Notes under the pieces: model-generated
What the model was told of the DNA's origin: nothing
What the model saw: the letters and a program-made list of their open reading frames with translations, nothing else
Database searches by the model: none
Made by a program: the position numbers and the translations under genes
NCBI GenBank assembly: GCA_964035575.1
Contig: OZ037908.1
Coordinates: forward strand, 310,001 to 374,000
DNA: 64,000 nucleotides
Source: Rhynchopus sp. YZ270_cl-10
Taxonomy: Eukaryota > Euglenozoa > Diplonemea > Diplonemida > Diplonemidae
Direction: 5' to 3'
Shown here: positions 50,636 through 61,386 of the stretch, piece by piece
Numbering within the stretch: the first letter of the stretch is position 1
Layout of the letters: each line of letters opens with the position of its first letter

Positions 50636-53038
50636 ATGATGATGTTGGCAGTCCTCATGGGATTGTCTGGATCGGTGGTCACAAATCTTCCCGATCTTAC
50701 GGCCTACATTAACCAATCTGCTTTGACGTACACTTCAAGGGCTGCGATCGGGTGGACGGCGGGGTTTGATGTTAAGGTTGAAATCGAAAGGGAGGACGGC
50801 TCGGCTGCCCCAGAGTGGACGACTGCAGAGGTACGTGCGTTGCAGGAGCCGGCGACGTTGTGGGAAGAGAAGTTCACAGCGGAGGCAGATGGGTTTGCGC
50901 AGACAGTGTTCATGGACAACGGTGTGACAGTGGTTGCCAGCAACGAAGTCGTGCAGGTCTACAACACTAGCGTAACGGAATTCTCTTCCCCTCCCGCACT
51001 GCAGCTGCTCGCGTCGATACCAGCGGCACCACTGATATTCCGCAGGATAGCCGCCTTCGGAGACACACTCTACATCGGCACCACAACCAACATCATAATA
51101 TTCTCTTTGGCAGACCCAAAGTCCCCTGCGCTGCTAGGGTCGGGGAGCCCTGACACGGGATGCGGGAATGCAACAGTGGACTACTTTTCGGTTGTAAGGA
51201 ATTCGTCCTCGTCTATGGTGTACGGGCTTGTGTGTTGCTCTGGGCGTATCACCGCTGTGGACTTCACCGCGCCGAACAATATGAAAATCCTGGACCAGAC
51301 AGGAGATTTGGACACTTTCGACAGTTGCTACACAGGACATGGGGACACTGTGTACCTAATACATCATTATAATAGGCTGTTGGTCCAGTACACTTATGGC
51401 GCGGGAGTCACCTCTAAGGAGATCTCCATCGACGTTTTGACGACACTCTGGAGTTGTGCAGCTGTGGATTTAAACGGAGCAGGGACCACTCTCGCTGTCA
51501 GCGTGGTTGGCAATGGGGGGGGCTCGTGGGTGTATTTGTATTCCACAGGTGGGGACTTAAAAAAAACATATGACGGCCGAACAGAAGACGCGATGTGCAC
51601 ACTCTTCTCTGACGGAGGTGTTCTTTATGGGTTTCAGTGCCGTGATCTGATACGTCGTGATCAGGACATTCTGTACCGCTTTAATGCTGACAAGACAATG
51701 GATACGCTGCAGCTGTATTCAGGCGTTGCAGAGCGGGCTTCTAAGACCACAGAACGGGTACGATGGGCACCTGAGGGGCGGGTGTTGGCGACGACATGCC
51801 AGAACGGTGTGCTGTCAGTGTTGTCGCAAAGCAAGACTTCTGTGTTCGGGGTTGGGTCGTGGCTTGTCATGGGTGTAGGGTCCGTCACAAACAACGAGGA
51901 CGTGTCGTTGGTGGTGAAGGGAACGTACCAAGACGGGACATCGGCACCAGCGCTTCATCGCACTGTGCACTACGAGGGCTACGCACCACCGTTGGTGACG
52001 CACAGCATCGGCACCATTGCACCGCTGGTCACAGAAGGCGACTTCCACTCCACGATCCTGTGGAAGGATTACTTCCAGAGTCTCTACCCAAGCGAGACTC
52101 TCGTGTTTGAGATGGATGGCACCGTGCCGTCGTGGATGAGCGTGACACCACTGAACGAAACCAACCCGTATCTACACGGCACTCTGACAACAGGTGGCAC
52201 GGCGAAGGGCGTTTGCGTAGACCAAGTCAGAGGGGCTGTTGCCTTGCTGCTGCAGTCAAGCGATGACACGTACAAAGTGGAGTTCTTTGACGTGCGGAAC
52301 TACGTGTTTACCAAGAATGGGAGCATGGCCTTGAACGTGACTCAAAACGTGACGGCGACACAACCTATTTCATCTTGGGCTGGGGCGGAGTCGTACACGT
52401 CTGTTGCGGCAGGCACTGTGGTTTATTCGTATTTTTGGAAGAACACCACGTTAAGACAGCCGGACGCCCTGTTCACCACAGTGCAGTTTATGGCCGGCCC
52501 ATTTGCGGTCGCCACGGGGAATGCGGCCTTTGTCTTTGAGGAGTCAAAGATGTTCGTTGCTGGCGTTCTGGCGGACGGCGTTCCGATCAAAGCTATGTAC
52601 AGCACGGACAGTCACACGGTCTACATACTTTCCGACACCGCGCTGCTGACTTACGTATGGGATGGCAGCACTTTTAGCTTGGCGAAAAACACCACAATCC
52701 CCGACGCTGGGGGTTACTCCTGCGTCGTCATTGATACAACATTCAACTACGCAGCAATGTGCAAAGGAACGGACCTGGTACTGATGGGCCTCGACGACGC
52801 GATTGTGGTCGGTGTTTACAAAGGCCAGGACACACTGGAGGATGCGGCGCTCGTCAAGCCAGGGGTTTCTGTGGTGATGCACAAGAAAGGCGCAGCAATA
52901 GTCTCGTGGGAAACGGGGCTGGAACTGAACGGGCGTAATGCTGTGTCTGGTACAGTTGACCTCTCGGTACGTCTAGTCTCGTCGTTGGGACCGGTTGCCT
53001 ATCAAAATTTTTCGCTGGATGTCAGAAGTGAGACGTAG
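50636..53038 (+). CDS. Secreted beta-propeller-like protein
   Basis: Single-exon frame; the open frame extends further up, but the ATG at 50636 begins a signal-peptide-like MMMLAVLMGLSGSVV, giving 800 residues. It has repeated short blocks of the form VYNTS...LASIPAAPLI, DTLYIGTTTNIIIFSLADP and VYGLVCCSGRITAVDFTAP, as in LVIVD/kelch-type propellers (about 70-400), then regions with WMSV-type strands (VPSWMSVTPLNETNPYLHGT, near 500) that recall cadherin-like CADG modules. A second propeller-like part (about 570-750) and a final beta sandwich follow. Many N-glycosylation sequons support an extracellular place. No membrane span or GPI signal at the C-terminus. Fold assignment is tentative; it could be a wall, matrix or recognition protein. 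An AATAAA lies 170 bp after the stop (53211). Confidence 0.6.
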   Translation: MMMLAVLMGLSGSVVTNLPDLTAYINQSALTYTSRAAIGWTAGFDVKVEIEREDGSAAPEWTTAEVRALQEPATLWEEKFTAEADGFAQTVFMDNGVTVVASNEVVQVYNTSVTEFSSPPALQLLASIPAAPLIFRRIAAFGDTLYIGTTTNIIIFSLADPKSPALLGSGSPDTGCGNATVDYFSVVRNSSSSMVYGLVCCSGRITAVDFTAPNNMKILDQTGDLDTFDSCYTGHGDTVYLIHHYNRLLVQYTYGAGVTSKEISIDVLTTLWSCAAVDLNGAGTTLAVSVVGNGGGSWVYLYSTGGDLKKTYDGRTEDAMCTLFSDGGVLYGFQCRDLIRRDQDILYRFNADKTMDTLQLYSGVAERASKTTERVRWAPEGRVLATTCQNGVLSVLSQSKTSVFGVGSWLVMGVGSVTNNEDVSLVVKGTYQDGTSAPALHRTVHYEGYAPPLVTHSIGTIAPLVTEGDFHSTILWKDYFQSLYPSETLVFEMDGTVPSWMSVTPLNETNPYLHGTLTTGGTAKGVCVDQVRGAVALLLQSSDDTYKVEFFDVRNYVFTKNGSMALNVTQNVTATQPISSWAGAESYTSVAAGTVVYSYFWKNTTLRQPDALFTTVQFMAGPFAVATGNAAFVFEESKMFVAGVLADGVPIKAMYSTDSHTVYILSDTALLTYVWDGSTFSLAKNTTIPDAGGYSCVVIDTTFNYAAMCKGTDLVLMGLDDAIVVGVYKGQDTLEDAALVKPGVSVVMHKKGAAIVSWETGLELNGRNAVSGTVDLSVRLVSSLGPVAYQNFSLDVRSET

Positions 53039-53040
53039 TG

Positions 53041-53125
53041 GAGTCGTGCCAGACTGTGACAACACAACCGAGGCAACTACACTACTCCAACAATTTATCA
53101 AAAAAAAAAAAAACAAAAAAAAAAA
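53041..53125. repeat. Dispersed repeat with A-rich tail, copy 1
   Basis: The segment ACACAACCGAGGCAACTACA followed by CTACTCCAACAATTT and an A-rich tail recurs at about 59690-59735. A tail of A runs suggests the end of a retroposon such as a SINE; the rest is too short to classify. Confidence 0.45.
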
Positions 53126-53690
53126 AACAAAACAAAACAAAATAACATTCGAAATGGCAGTTAACTTATGAAGGGTCGAGAGATCACGTTTGCGTAGCTT
53201 AATCGGCCATAATAAAGGTATTATATAATGAAGAGATTGTGGGTCTCTTGTACCTGTGTTGGCACCTTGTGTTGTGCCGGGCACTTATGTTCGATAACTG
53301 TTTGTGCCGAAGGTGTCTTGTGTGATACAGCACAGGGCACCCTTCCATTTTCCATTTTCTATTTTCTTTTCTTTCTTTTTTATGTCAGAGAAAAACCGAA
53401 TGGAATGGGAACGTAGTGAGCGCAGTGGACATGTAGTAGGAATGCAGCAAGATTTTTTGATAAAGTGACTAAGCACGAGAGGCTTAGGATCATCTTATAA
53501 ACTTTTCTTTTCCTCCCCTCTTCCCCATGTTTTTATCCCTCTCCCCACAAAAAATCACACGCGCAGAGAAACACTTATTTTTTTTCACACAGTTGGTGTT
53601 CCGGAAACACCTGTCAAGGATATGTCAAGGACCTGTCAATACAGGCCCCCTCCGGAATACCAACAGTGCGTCCAATATTTATTTTTTCCC
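53126..53690. other. Intergenic, no gene seen
   Basis: AT-rich with pyrimidine runs. A 62-codon frame at 53228-53416 starts Cys-rich but ends in a homopolymer-derived FFLFY stretch and has no support. Confidence 0.4.
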
Positions 53691-53699
53691 CCTCAACAC

Positions 53700-54410
53700 C
53701 ACCCTTTTTTTTTCCCAAAAATTTCCCACCCTCCTCCCCCCAGGGTGCGTAATAAGGAAGGTGGCCTGGGGTCTGGGGTCTGGGCTTTTGGGTTTTGGGG
53801 GGTTTTTATGGTAATTTTTGTCATTTACCCTTGTATTGGGTACGGGTTCATATTTTGTGAAAATTTTAGTCATTAAAATTTTGTCCATTTTTCTGTATAT
53901 ACCCCACCACAGAACGGGCGGATTCCGGAAATGCAAATGCCGATGTTTTCGGGCATTTTCATGTTTTCAGCATCAGGGTGAGAAAATCTGGGTTGTGGGA
54001 TTTACCTTGGCCCTCTTTACCCTACATGGATTTTGACCAAAACCAAGAACTTGTCCATTTCAGCAAATTGACCCCACCACAGAACGGACGGATTCCGAAA
54101 ATGCAAATGCCGGTGTTTTCGGGCACTTTCATGTTTTCAGCATCCGGGGCCGGGACCGGGCCCGGAAAAGCACACGTAAAACTGTACACAAGAAAAGTCG
54201 TGAAAATTTAAACACCGAAAAACTTGTCCATTTTTTCAGAATGGCCCCACCACTTTCTGGGTGGACTCCGGAAACGCCGAAAAACGGGGTTTTGGGTGCA
54301 GTACTACCCCATCCCCTTATTACGCACTAGGTTGTGGCCGGGGGTCTGGGGTCTGGGCTTTTTGGGCCGAAAACCCCCCTTTTTTATTACTCAGGCTGCC
54401 TCCCCCCCCC
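53700..54410. repeat. Transposon debris related to the 4.8-kb element
   Basis: CCCCACCACAGAACGG and following ATGCAAATGCCG / TTTTCATGTTTTCAGCATC segments occur twice here (about 53903 and 54069). In reverse orientation they occur near 34.62-34.86 kb inside the 4.8-kb element. GGGGTCTGGGGTCTGGGCTT marks both sides (53767 and 54344), so this may be a decayed relative. Confidence 0.6.
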
Positions 54411-54549
54411 AAAAAAAAAAAAGAATTGTCGTGCATGCGGATAACTCGAAGTGGGATTGGAGGTTTGAAAAATCTCTCTTTTTTTTTTTCTGCATTTTAT
54501 TTTATTTTTCCTGACAGGGCTTACCTCATATTTAGCCGCATGCATGGTC

Positions 54550-54621
54550 GTGTGTGTAGCTCAGTCGGTAGAGCATTGGTCTAATAAGCCAACGGTTCAG
54601 GTTCGAGCCCTGTCGTGACAA
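54550..54621 (+). tRNA. tRNA-Ile(AAT)-like sequence with a poor acceptor stem
   Basis: TAGCTCAGTCGGTAGAGC (A box) and GGTTCGAGCCC (B box) are well placed. The D stem GCTC/GAGC is perfect and the anticodon stem TTGGT/GCCAA has a single G-T pair, with loop CTAATAA (anticodon AAT at 54583-54585). The T stem pairs except for its outer pair. The acceptor ends GTGTGTG and CGTGACA pair only in the inner four positions, by wobble. It is either a decayed tRNA gene or the head of a tRNA-derived SINE. Confidence 0.5.
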
Positions 54622-55679
54622 ATTTTCTTAGGGCAGCAGTCTTCGGACAGGTGAGTAGCGACACCTCCCTAGCGAGCCGATAGAAGCCAAGTCGGCAGTG
54701 TTTTATACGTTTGGTCAAATATTTGAGTTTAAGCTAAAGACACGTAGAGTGCAAGAACTGTTTGATAATAGCAACAGTGGTTAAATATTTTTGCATCACG
54801 AAGGAGGGTCTTGCACTAACCATGTCCCCATCTGTTACCATCAATGTATGCAGTTAGGACTGAAACAATGATGTGCAGAACATTGTGTTAACTACTGTAT
54901 TTTGTTCACGTGACCACCCCTTACCCTAAAGGTTTGAAGGTGCAGCTTTTGTGGTACTTTCTTGAGTTGCGGACGACTTACGTCTATGTCAATTAAGTAC
55001 AATAGCCTTCCGGCGACATTGAGTACAGATCCTGCCTTGGGTAGGCGATTGTTGACACAACAAAAACAAAACAAAAAAAAAAAAGCTTTTCCCCTTGCTC
55101 TCGCAGCATGTTCAAACCAGCACACGCTGACGCTTGCGGAACCCTCTGAGGGGGGATGCACCAGCATGGCTGGTTTTGCATGGCATGAGTGGCGGTGTGT
55201 CTTTTTAGCTTCCCATACCTCCCCTTTTTTTAAGAAACTACCTGAAGATTGAAGACTGTGTGAATTATCCGTTGTGTGTTGTGTGGATCACTGTGTGGTA
55301 TGCAGGGACACCCCGTTGCGTGTATTGTGGACCACTCTAAAAAGAAAAAAAAATAGTGAAATCTGAAATAAAAAGTTACTCTTACGGGTTGTGGACGATT
55401 CATGCGTCTATAGCTTCCGTAGTAGGCTTTGGCAGACATTGGGCACAGATCTTTATATCAGTTGGTAAAGCGATGCGTCGATGCAACATAAAAAAAACAA
55501 CGCATGCCTTGACACAGATTTCATTGTAAAAAAAAAGCAAAAAAAAAAGACAAATATTGTTGAAGTGCAGCTCTCTTCGTCCTGCCATCTCTCTACGGCA
55601 CCCAGCCCACTCCCTCCTGACCCACCCCCACCACCACGACCACACAAGACTGTACACACCCCACCCTGTTGTAGTTGCA
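54622..55679. other. Intergenic with a degenerate repeat pair
   Basis: Two related segments, about 54957-55087 and 55375-55502, share GGACGA..., GTCTAT..., GACATTGGGCACAGATC-type blocks and end in A-rich runs. They look like two old copies of one retroposon. The last ~120 bp before 55680 are C/A-rich and may be the 5' UTR of the channel gene. Confidence 0.4.
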
Positions 55680-58448
55680 ATGCAGAACATCACTCCATTG
55701 CCTTTTCCGGACGATGCGAGCGATGAATACCCAACTGTACCGAAGTATTTGGACCCAACGAACCAAGGGGTGCACTCGGGGTCGGCAGTGATCACGGTAC
55801 TAATGATCAACGCTGTGCTGGGGGTGGTGTGCGTGCCGCTGTGGTTTCTCCTTGTCTCGGGGCTGGAGGTTTACAAAACACAGGGTGCACATCCGGACAT
55901 ATGGTTATGGTATGTGAAGCGGGAGCATGGCTGGCGGCGGTGGCTGTTCTCCTTTACAAGCTCACTACCATTCGAATCCGTAACCCGCGCATACGGAACA
56001 GACACTGCACTGTACCTCGCGTTCATGAAGTACTTTACACTGATCTCCGGTTGCATTATGGTCATCTCCTTGACAGTCTTCTTACCCTTACATCTGTACT
56101 CCCTCGCAGACAACGAGATTGACACGAATTTCTCGACAGAAAGCTTCGAAGACGAGCTTTTCACACGCACCACTGTACAGGCAATCGAACAGACCCCGTG
56201 GCTACTCTACCTTCACGTTGTCGGGGTCTACCTGAACACCTTAATATGTTACTACGGATACGAAGAGTTTCTGAAGGCTGCAAAGCGCATCTTCGCCGCC
56301 AATGCGCCATTGGAAACGCATATCTCAAACCGCGCATTGAAAGTCACCAACCTACCCATCCGTGGTGTAAGCGAGGCGGACATAAAAGCGCACTTTGAAG
56401 GCATTGTCCCAGGGCAGGTCGAGGCGGTGTACTTCGCGTTTGACGTCCGGCAGCGTATCTTCTACCAAGAGAAGATGGAGCACATCCTTCTCCGTCTCAA
56501 ATACGAAAGCGGCGCAGCGCGACCCGATGACAAAACCATCGACAAACTCCGCCGTCGCCGCCTCAAATACATCGAGAACATTAAGGAATGGGAGCGCTAC
56601 CCACCTACCGCTTGCGCAGGCTTTGCACACGTCGTCTTCAAAACCCCCGAAGCAAAGGTGCTATCACTTCGTAAAGTCCACGTCTGCATTAAGCCCTCCG
56701 GATGCAGGGTAGAGCTACTCCAAGCACACCACCCCCGCGACATCAACTGGAAGGAGGTAGGCCGTTCCAAAACAACCTGGGCAGTGGCGATCAATGTGCT
56801 CCTTGCAGTTGGTCTTGTCTTCTTTTCTACACCTACAGCAATCATTACAACATTTGAAGAAGCAGCGCAAAAGGTAACCGCGTTGCGCGACTTCTCACAC
56901 TCTTTGTCGTCGTTGTCTAAGGGCTCTTTTGGTGCGCTGATTTTTCAGTATTTACCTTTGCTGTTTTATTTGATTTTGTCTTTGGTGTTGCCATTAATCA
57001 TTGAATGGGTTACGAAGAGACAACCGCAGGCTTCATGGTTTGGTTCGAGACAATTAGTTATGAAGCGACTTTTTATTTATTTGCTGTTGTGCACCTTTAT
57101 CTTACCAAGCATAGCGTTGTCTACTGTCAGCGCGTTGATTTCGGTGTTTCAAAACTCATCGCATTCAGAGGACGAACATTCTACAGAGGTTGACGTATCA
57201 CTGCACCATCTCTACCTGGGAAGCAGTGCCGCGTTCTTCTTTAATATTCTTCAAGTCTATGCGACCTTAGGGAATTACTATGAACTCTGGCGTCCATTAG
57301 AACTGATAAGCTACCTAAAATCCTGCATCTGGCGGATCTACGACATAAAAGACAGCTGGACCTGGGTGGATGAATTTGAGTTTGGCTGGCAGTATCCTTT
57401 GGTTATAAGCAGCTTTGCTATTGCGTTTAATTATGCCGTATTTGTCCCTTTGTGCAGTCTCGCTTTATTTATCATGCTTTTTGCAAAGCTAACAATACAT
57501 ACTCGCCATGCACGGTGTAATATCTTTTGCAGGAGAAATGCATTGGATTCTCATCAATTTGGCCGTTTGGTGAAGACGTTGACCGTCATGAGCCATATCT
57601 GTGTTCTAATATGCACCTTCTTTGCAGCCTGCTTCTTCCTCTTTCACGAACGGAAGTACTCTTTCGCACCTCATATTGGCCTGCTTTTTTTTCTTATTGC
57701 GATAGTGGTGTATCGGACGACGAAGGTGGTGAGACGGAAAAAGAGGTTTTTTGTGTTTGATTCTCCAGCACTTGCAAGCGTTCTTGACGACGACGACGAA
57801 CGCTCCGGAAGCGATGAAGAACGTTGCAACCGCGCCGCCCTCACAGCCCTCTCGTCTGATGAATCGGCAATCCTCTCCCTCCGAACACCCCCCGCCATCC
57901 AACCCACCCCACTCACCGATAAGGAAGACCTCACCCACTCTGCCGCAACCGCGTCCCTATCCATCACCGACTCTCAATCTCCTTTTATCCTACCCGCGCT
58001 TGCATCGCCAAACTCATTGCAAACCCAAACGGAGACAACACAACTACGCTATGAAGGGCAAATTAAAGGATCTACACTGCAAATGGATGCAACAGAACTG
58101 CAGGAGGTGTGCATTGAGCGTGGGGAGGTGGGGAATCAAGACGATGAAAGTGAAGGAAGTGTTGCACCGGGGGTGTTAGAAGATGGACGTTATGAAACGA
58201 TTTCGCATCATTTATATGCAGCACCGTTTATGCCTGAAAGACGTCTGATAATTCGTCTCGCAGCCCGACACGGTATCACCGAAGACACCATCCCCAACAG
58301 CAAAACAAAACAAGGTGCAGAAGGTCTCGACGATGATGATCAAAAAGACACCCAAGACCGGTCCCCAATCCGCTCCTCGATGGTAGAACTCCAGACCTAC
58401 CCACAGAGCCAAGGAGATAATTATTCTGACTGCTCCTCAAATGTATAA
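55680..58448 (+). CDS. OSCA/TMEM63 (CSC1-like) mechanosensitive cation channel
   Basis: 922 residues from the ATG at 55680 (an upstream in-frame ATG lies in a C-rich leader). Layout of the family: membrane span at about 35-60; two further spans (about 107-135 and 172-194); a large cytosolic domain (about 210-375) with the TNLPIRGVSEADIKAHFEG segment; then the RSN1_7TM core from about 385 to 720, including LPLLFYLILSLVLPLIIEW and LQVYATLGNYYELW; and an acidic, Ser-rich cytosolic tail of ~200 residues. These proteins are osmosensitive or stretch-gated cation channels of the plasma membrane or of internal membranes. Length and topology are normal. No introns are needed. The stop codon coincides with the left end of an inverted-repeat element. 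Confidence 0.88.
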   Translation: MQNITPLPFPDDASDEYPTVPKYLDPTNQGVHSGSAVITVLMINAVLGVVCVPLWFLLVSGLEVYKTQGAHPDIWLWYVKREHGWRRWLFSFTSSLPFESVTRAYGTDTALYLAFMKYFTLISGCIMVISLTVFLPLHLYSLADNEIDTNFSTESFEDELFTRTTVQAIEQTPWLLYLHVVGVYLNTLICYYGYEEFLKAAKRIFAANAPLETHISNRALKVTNLPIRGVSEADIKAHFEGIVPGQVEAVYFAFDVRQRIFYQEKMEHILLRLKYESGAARPDDKTIDKLRRRRLKYIENIKEWERYPPTACAGFAHVVFKTPEAKVLSLRKVHVCIKPSGCRVELLQAHHPRDINWKEVGRSKTTWAVAINVLLAVGLVFFSTPTAIITTFEEAAQKVTALRDFSHSLSSLSKGSFGALIFQYLPLLFYLILSLVLPLIIEWVTKRQPQASWFGSRQLVMKRLFIYLLLCTFILPSIALSTVSALISVFQNSSHSEDEHSTEVDVSLHHLYLGSSAAFFFNILQVYATLGNYYELWRPLELISYLKSCIWRIYDIKDSWTWVDEFEFGWQYPLVISSFAIAFNYAVFVPLCSLALFIMLFAKLTIHTRHARCNIFCRRNALDSHQFGRLVKTLTVMSHICVLICTFFAACFFLFHERKYSFAPHIGLLFFLIAIVVYRTTKVVRRKKRFFVFDSPALASVLDDDDERSGSDEERCNRAALTALSSDESAILSLRTPPAIQPTPLTDKEDLTHSAATASLSITDSQSPFILPALASPNSLQTQTETTQLRYEGQIKGSTLQMDATELQEVCIERGEVGNQDDESEGSVAPGVLEDGRYETISHHLYAAPFMPERRLIIRLAARHGITEDTIPNSKTKQGAEGLDDDDQKDTQDRSPIRSSMVELQTYPQSQGDNYSDCSSNV

Positions 58449-59382
58449 TCAGTCCTATTCGTGGTCATTTACCCCCCCCCCTAAATTTACCCCCCCCCCT
58501 TATTTTACCCCCTTTTTCAGAAAAAAACGGTTCAGGCCAAAATAACATGGTAATTTACCCCCCCCCCTTATAATACCCTGTTGTGGCTGGTACTTTACCC
58601 CCCTGGGGGGGTAAAGTACCAGCCACCAGGTAATTTTTGGGTAATTATCGCCGCAACACGCCAGGTGGTGTTTTGTCACGAGTGACCTAAACCCACGAGC
58701 GAAGCGAGGGGGTTCAGGGAACGAGTGGCAAAACACCACCTGGCGTGTAATTATGGGGTAATAGTTTCACTTAGTGCAGCGCATACCTGTTTTGTTTTAT
58801 GGTTTGCTGGGAGGGGCTGATGTGTTCAGCGGGTCGTACATCCGGAGACTGTAGGACTCGTCTGATTTGAAGCTGGAGACAAGCTCGAAATGAGGAAAGG
58901 GGTAAAGTGCAAATAATCTTTCACCCTGTTTTACATCACGTGTGCAGGTAGATGGGTGCAGGTGGGTACGTTTGTGCTGCGTGGGCGATACGTTTGGGAC
59001 ACCTCACGGAATCTGAGGCAACACCGTGATCCCTGACCAGTCATGGTTCAGGCACGGGCAGAAAGATGATGTGGATGATGTGGATCCATGATGCATGACT
59101 GCTTGCGATGTCGCAAGGAAGTGAGGAATTTTTTTCAGATGACACATTTGTCATGAGAGCATGTGTCGTCACACTGTGTTGTGCAAAATTTTACCCCACC
59201 GTGTATGAAAAAGTCCCCCCTTCCCACCCAAAAACATGACCTAACCCATAACATGGTAATTTACCCCCCCCCCTTACCCCCTCATTTACCCCCCCCCCCC
59301 TTATTTTACCCCCTTATTTCCAAAATTTCCGGTTCACCGACCCAAAGGGGGGGGGGGGTAAATGACCACGAATAGGACTGAT
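58448..59382. mobile_element. ~935-bp inverted-repeat element at the channel gene stop
   Basis: The left end ATCAGTCCTATTCGTGGTCA (58448) is mirrored exactly at TGACCACGAATAGGACTGAT (59363-59382), each followed inwards by TTTACCCCCCCC. Inside are two strong hairpins: TGGCTGGTACTTTACCCCC and its reverse around 58602, and CACGCCAGGTGGTGTTTTG with its reverse around 58707. If CAGTCC is the true end, AT flanks both sides as a 2-bp duplication. CAGT ends suit a Tc1/mariner-type MITE. No transposase frame. Confidence 0.8.
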
Positions 59383-60403
59383 ACTTTTTTAGGGAGGGAG
59401 AGAGAGAGAGAAAATAAGGGAGAGAGAGAGTGTTTTCACATATTTCTCAAAAAAAAATGGGTAAAAAAATGGGGGGTTTTTTATAGAGGATAGTCAAAAA
59501 CATCTCATAGAAGGTGTAGTGAAAGAGCATACTCGGAAGGGTGGGGGTGCCTACACTAAGTATATCAAATTTTTCAAAGAAAGAAAGAAATAAAAAAAAT
59601 ATAGTGGAGTTCATCCTCGGGTGGTCTACACTAATACAAAACCAAGTTTTCAAAAAAAAAGGTAGTTGAAGAGTAGAGATTGCACAACTGTGGCAACACA
59701 ACCGAGGGCAACTACACTACTCCAACAATTTTTCAAGTAAAAGTAAAATTCCGCTAGGTTGCTGTTGGAGAACAGGAAACTATAGAAAAAGGGTGCAGAC
59801 CAGACCGCCTTGTGTTTATCAGTTCCCCGCATCACGTTCAAAGATGCTTACAGGCATTTTTTTTTTTTTTTAAATGCGGATTCCAATCCCATCCCTTTTG
59901 GTCAAAAACGGGGGGGTGATTTGGGGTCCCTGAGCTTTCCCCCCCCTCTCGTGAAAGCGGTCGCTTCGCGCGCTTCGCGCGCTTCGCGTATGCGACTCCC
60001 TGCAAGAAGGTGAGGCTCTTTCTCCCCTCTGATGCACAAAATTGTGAGGGGGTGGGGTGGGGAGGGTGAACCACAAGGCGTAGTGCTCGAAGGAGGTGGT
60101 ACTGAAATGCGTGGGTTCTTTGTAACCCGCACCGAATGTACTAAACATCTATTTTGAACCGAGTCTTTATATAAAAAAAAAAAGAACTCCGTACTCTGCT
60201 TTTACCATTCCTTTTTCCTTTTCATTTTTTTTATTTTTTTATTTTTTTATTTTGCAATAAAATACAATACCCCCTTCCGTCGCTCGAGAAACCCCACTCC
60301 CACCCCCCACCCCACCGTCGAGATAACAACAACAAACAAAAACAGCAAAAAAAAAAGGCCCCTTTTTTTCTCATGCTCAATCTCCTCCCCGAATTTTTTG
60401 CTG
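59383..60403. other. Repeat-rich intergenic, no gene seen
   Basis: AG-rich microsatellite at 59391-59430; second copy of the 53.05-kb repeat at about 59690-59735; triplicated CGCTTCGCG at 59963-59989; A/T runs near 60220 with AATAAAATACAATA. The frames here lack domain content. Confidence 0.5.
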
Positions 60404-61123
60404 AGATCCGATCCAGAGTCCGCGGAACACCCCCGTTCACCCCGTCCCGGACGGGGGTCAATTATTTTCCAAAAACCGACCCCCGTCCCAAACCCCCGTC
60501 CAGGGACGGGGGTTTTGGATTTTTTTTTGGGGGGGAGGAGGGGCCCATATTATGGGGAATTTTTTGAGATACCATCGAGCCGGACTCAATTGGTCAAACG
60601 TCGAAGGAAAAGGAAGCACGCAGCATGGCGAAAGGAAAAAAGTAGCGTACCGTGCGCCTGCGGCGCAAGCCTGCATCACACCATTCCCGTGACATTGTTT
60701 GCCTGTAAAAATGTACAATTTTAAGCGCATTTTTTTGAAATGTTGCGTACCGTGGCTTCGCTTGGAACCTTTGGGTGACATACCGCCGTTTCTTTTGTAA
60801 AAAAACTGAGGTTACTGATAATTCGTGCACCATGTGTGCCTGGTGCAAATATCAATAAAGTGCCGAACTCCGCCGTCGGATAACCGAGCAATTCTCACAT
60901 TCCGCCGGAGGCCCCCAACTTGAGCTGGGGTGGGGACCCGGGCGCGCGAAGCGCGCCCGGGCTCGACCGAGTTTTGATCTTCTTCTTCCTGTGACTAGCT
61001 TGTCAGCGGACGGAGAAAGCTCGGGAGAGGTTTTTTTTTTTTTTGTTTTTTGGGCGGGACGGGGGTTGGAAGGGGGTGCATAATTAATTTTCGGGGGAGG
61101 TCCGCGGGCTCTGATCCGATCTT
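60404..61123. mobile_element. ~720-bp element with imperfect inverted ends
   Basis: GATCCGATCCAGAGTCCGCG at the left matches the reverse of CGCGGGCTCTGATCCGATC at the right with a few changes over ~30 bp. Inside, GACGGGGGT / ACCCCCGTCC pairs form hairpins, and TACCGTGCGCCTGCGGCGC matches (reversed) 32950-32976 of the 4.8-kb element. No coding frame is convincing. Confidence 0.55.
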
Positions 61124-61386
61124 ACTTTTTTGGTTTCACCGGCTTTGAGCGCACAAACAAAAAGACCCGATCTTTTGTTACTCTATTCCAAACCCATGCA
61201 TTCCAAAAAAAAAAAAAAACCCCAGACATCTACACAAACAAACTCCTAAACAAGCCAATCCAACCCCCGGGGGGGGACAAATAATATCATAATAATGATC
61301 TGAAGAAAAAAAAACCCCCCTTCCCCTCTTCCCTTCCTCCTCCCTCCCACACTTTTTTTTTTTGATACTCTTCTCTTTCCTCCTTG

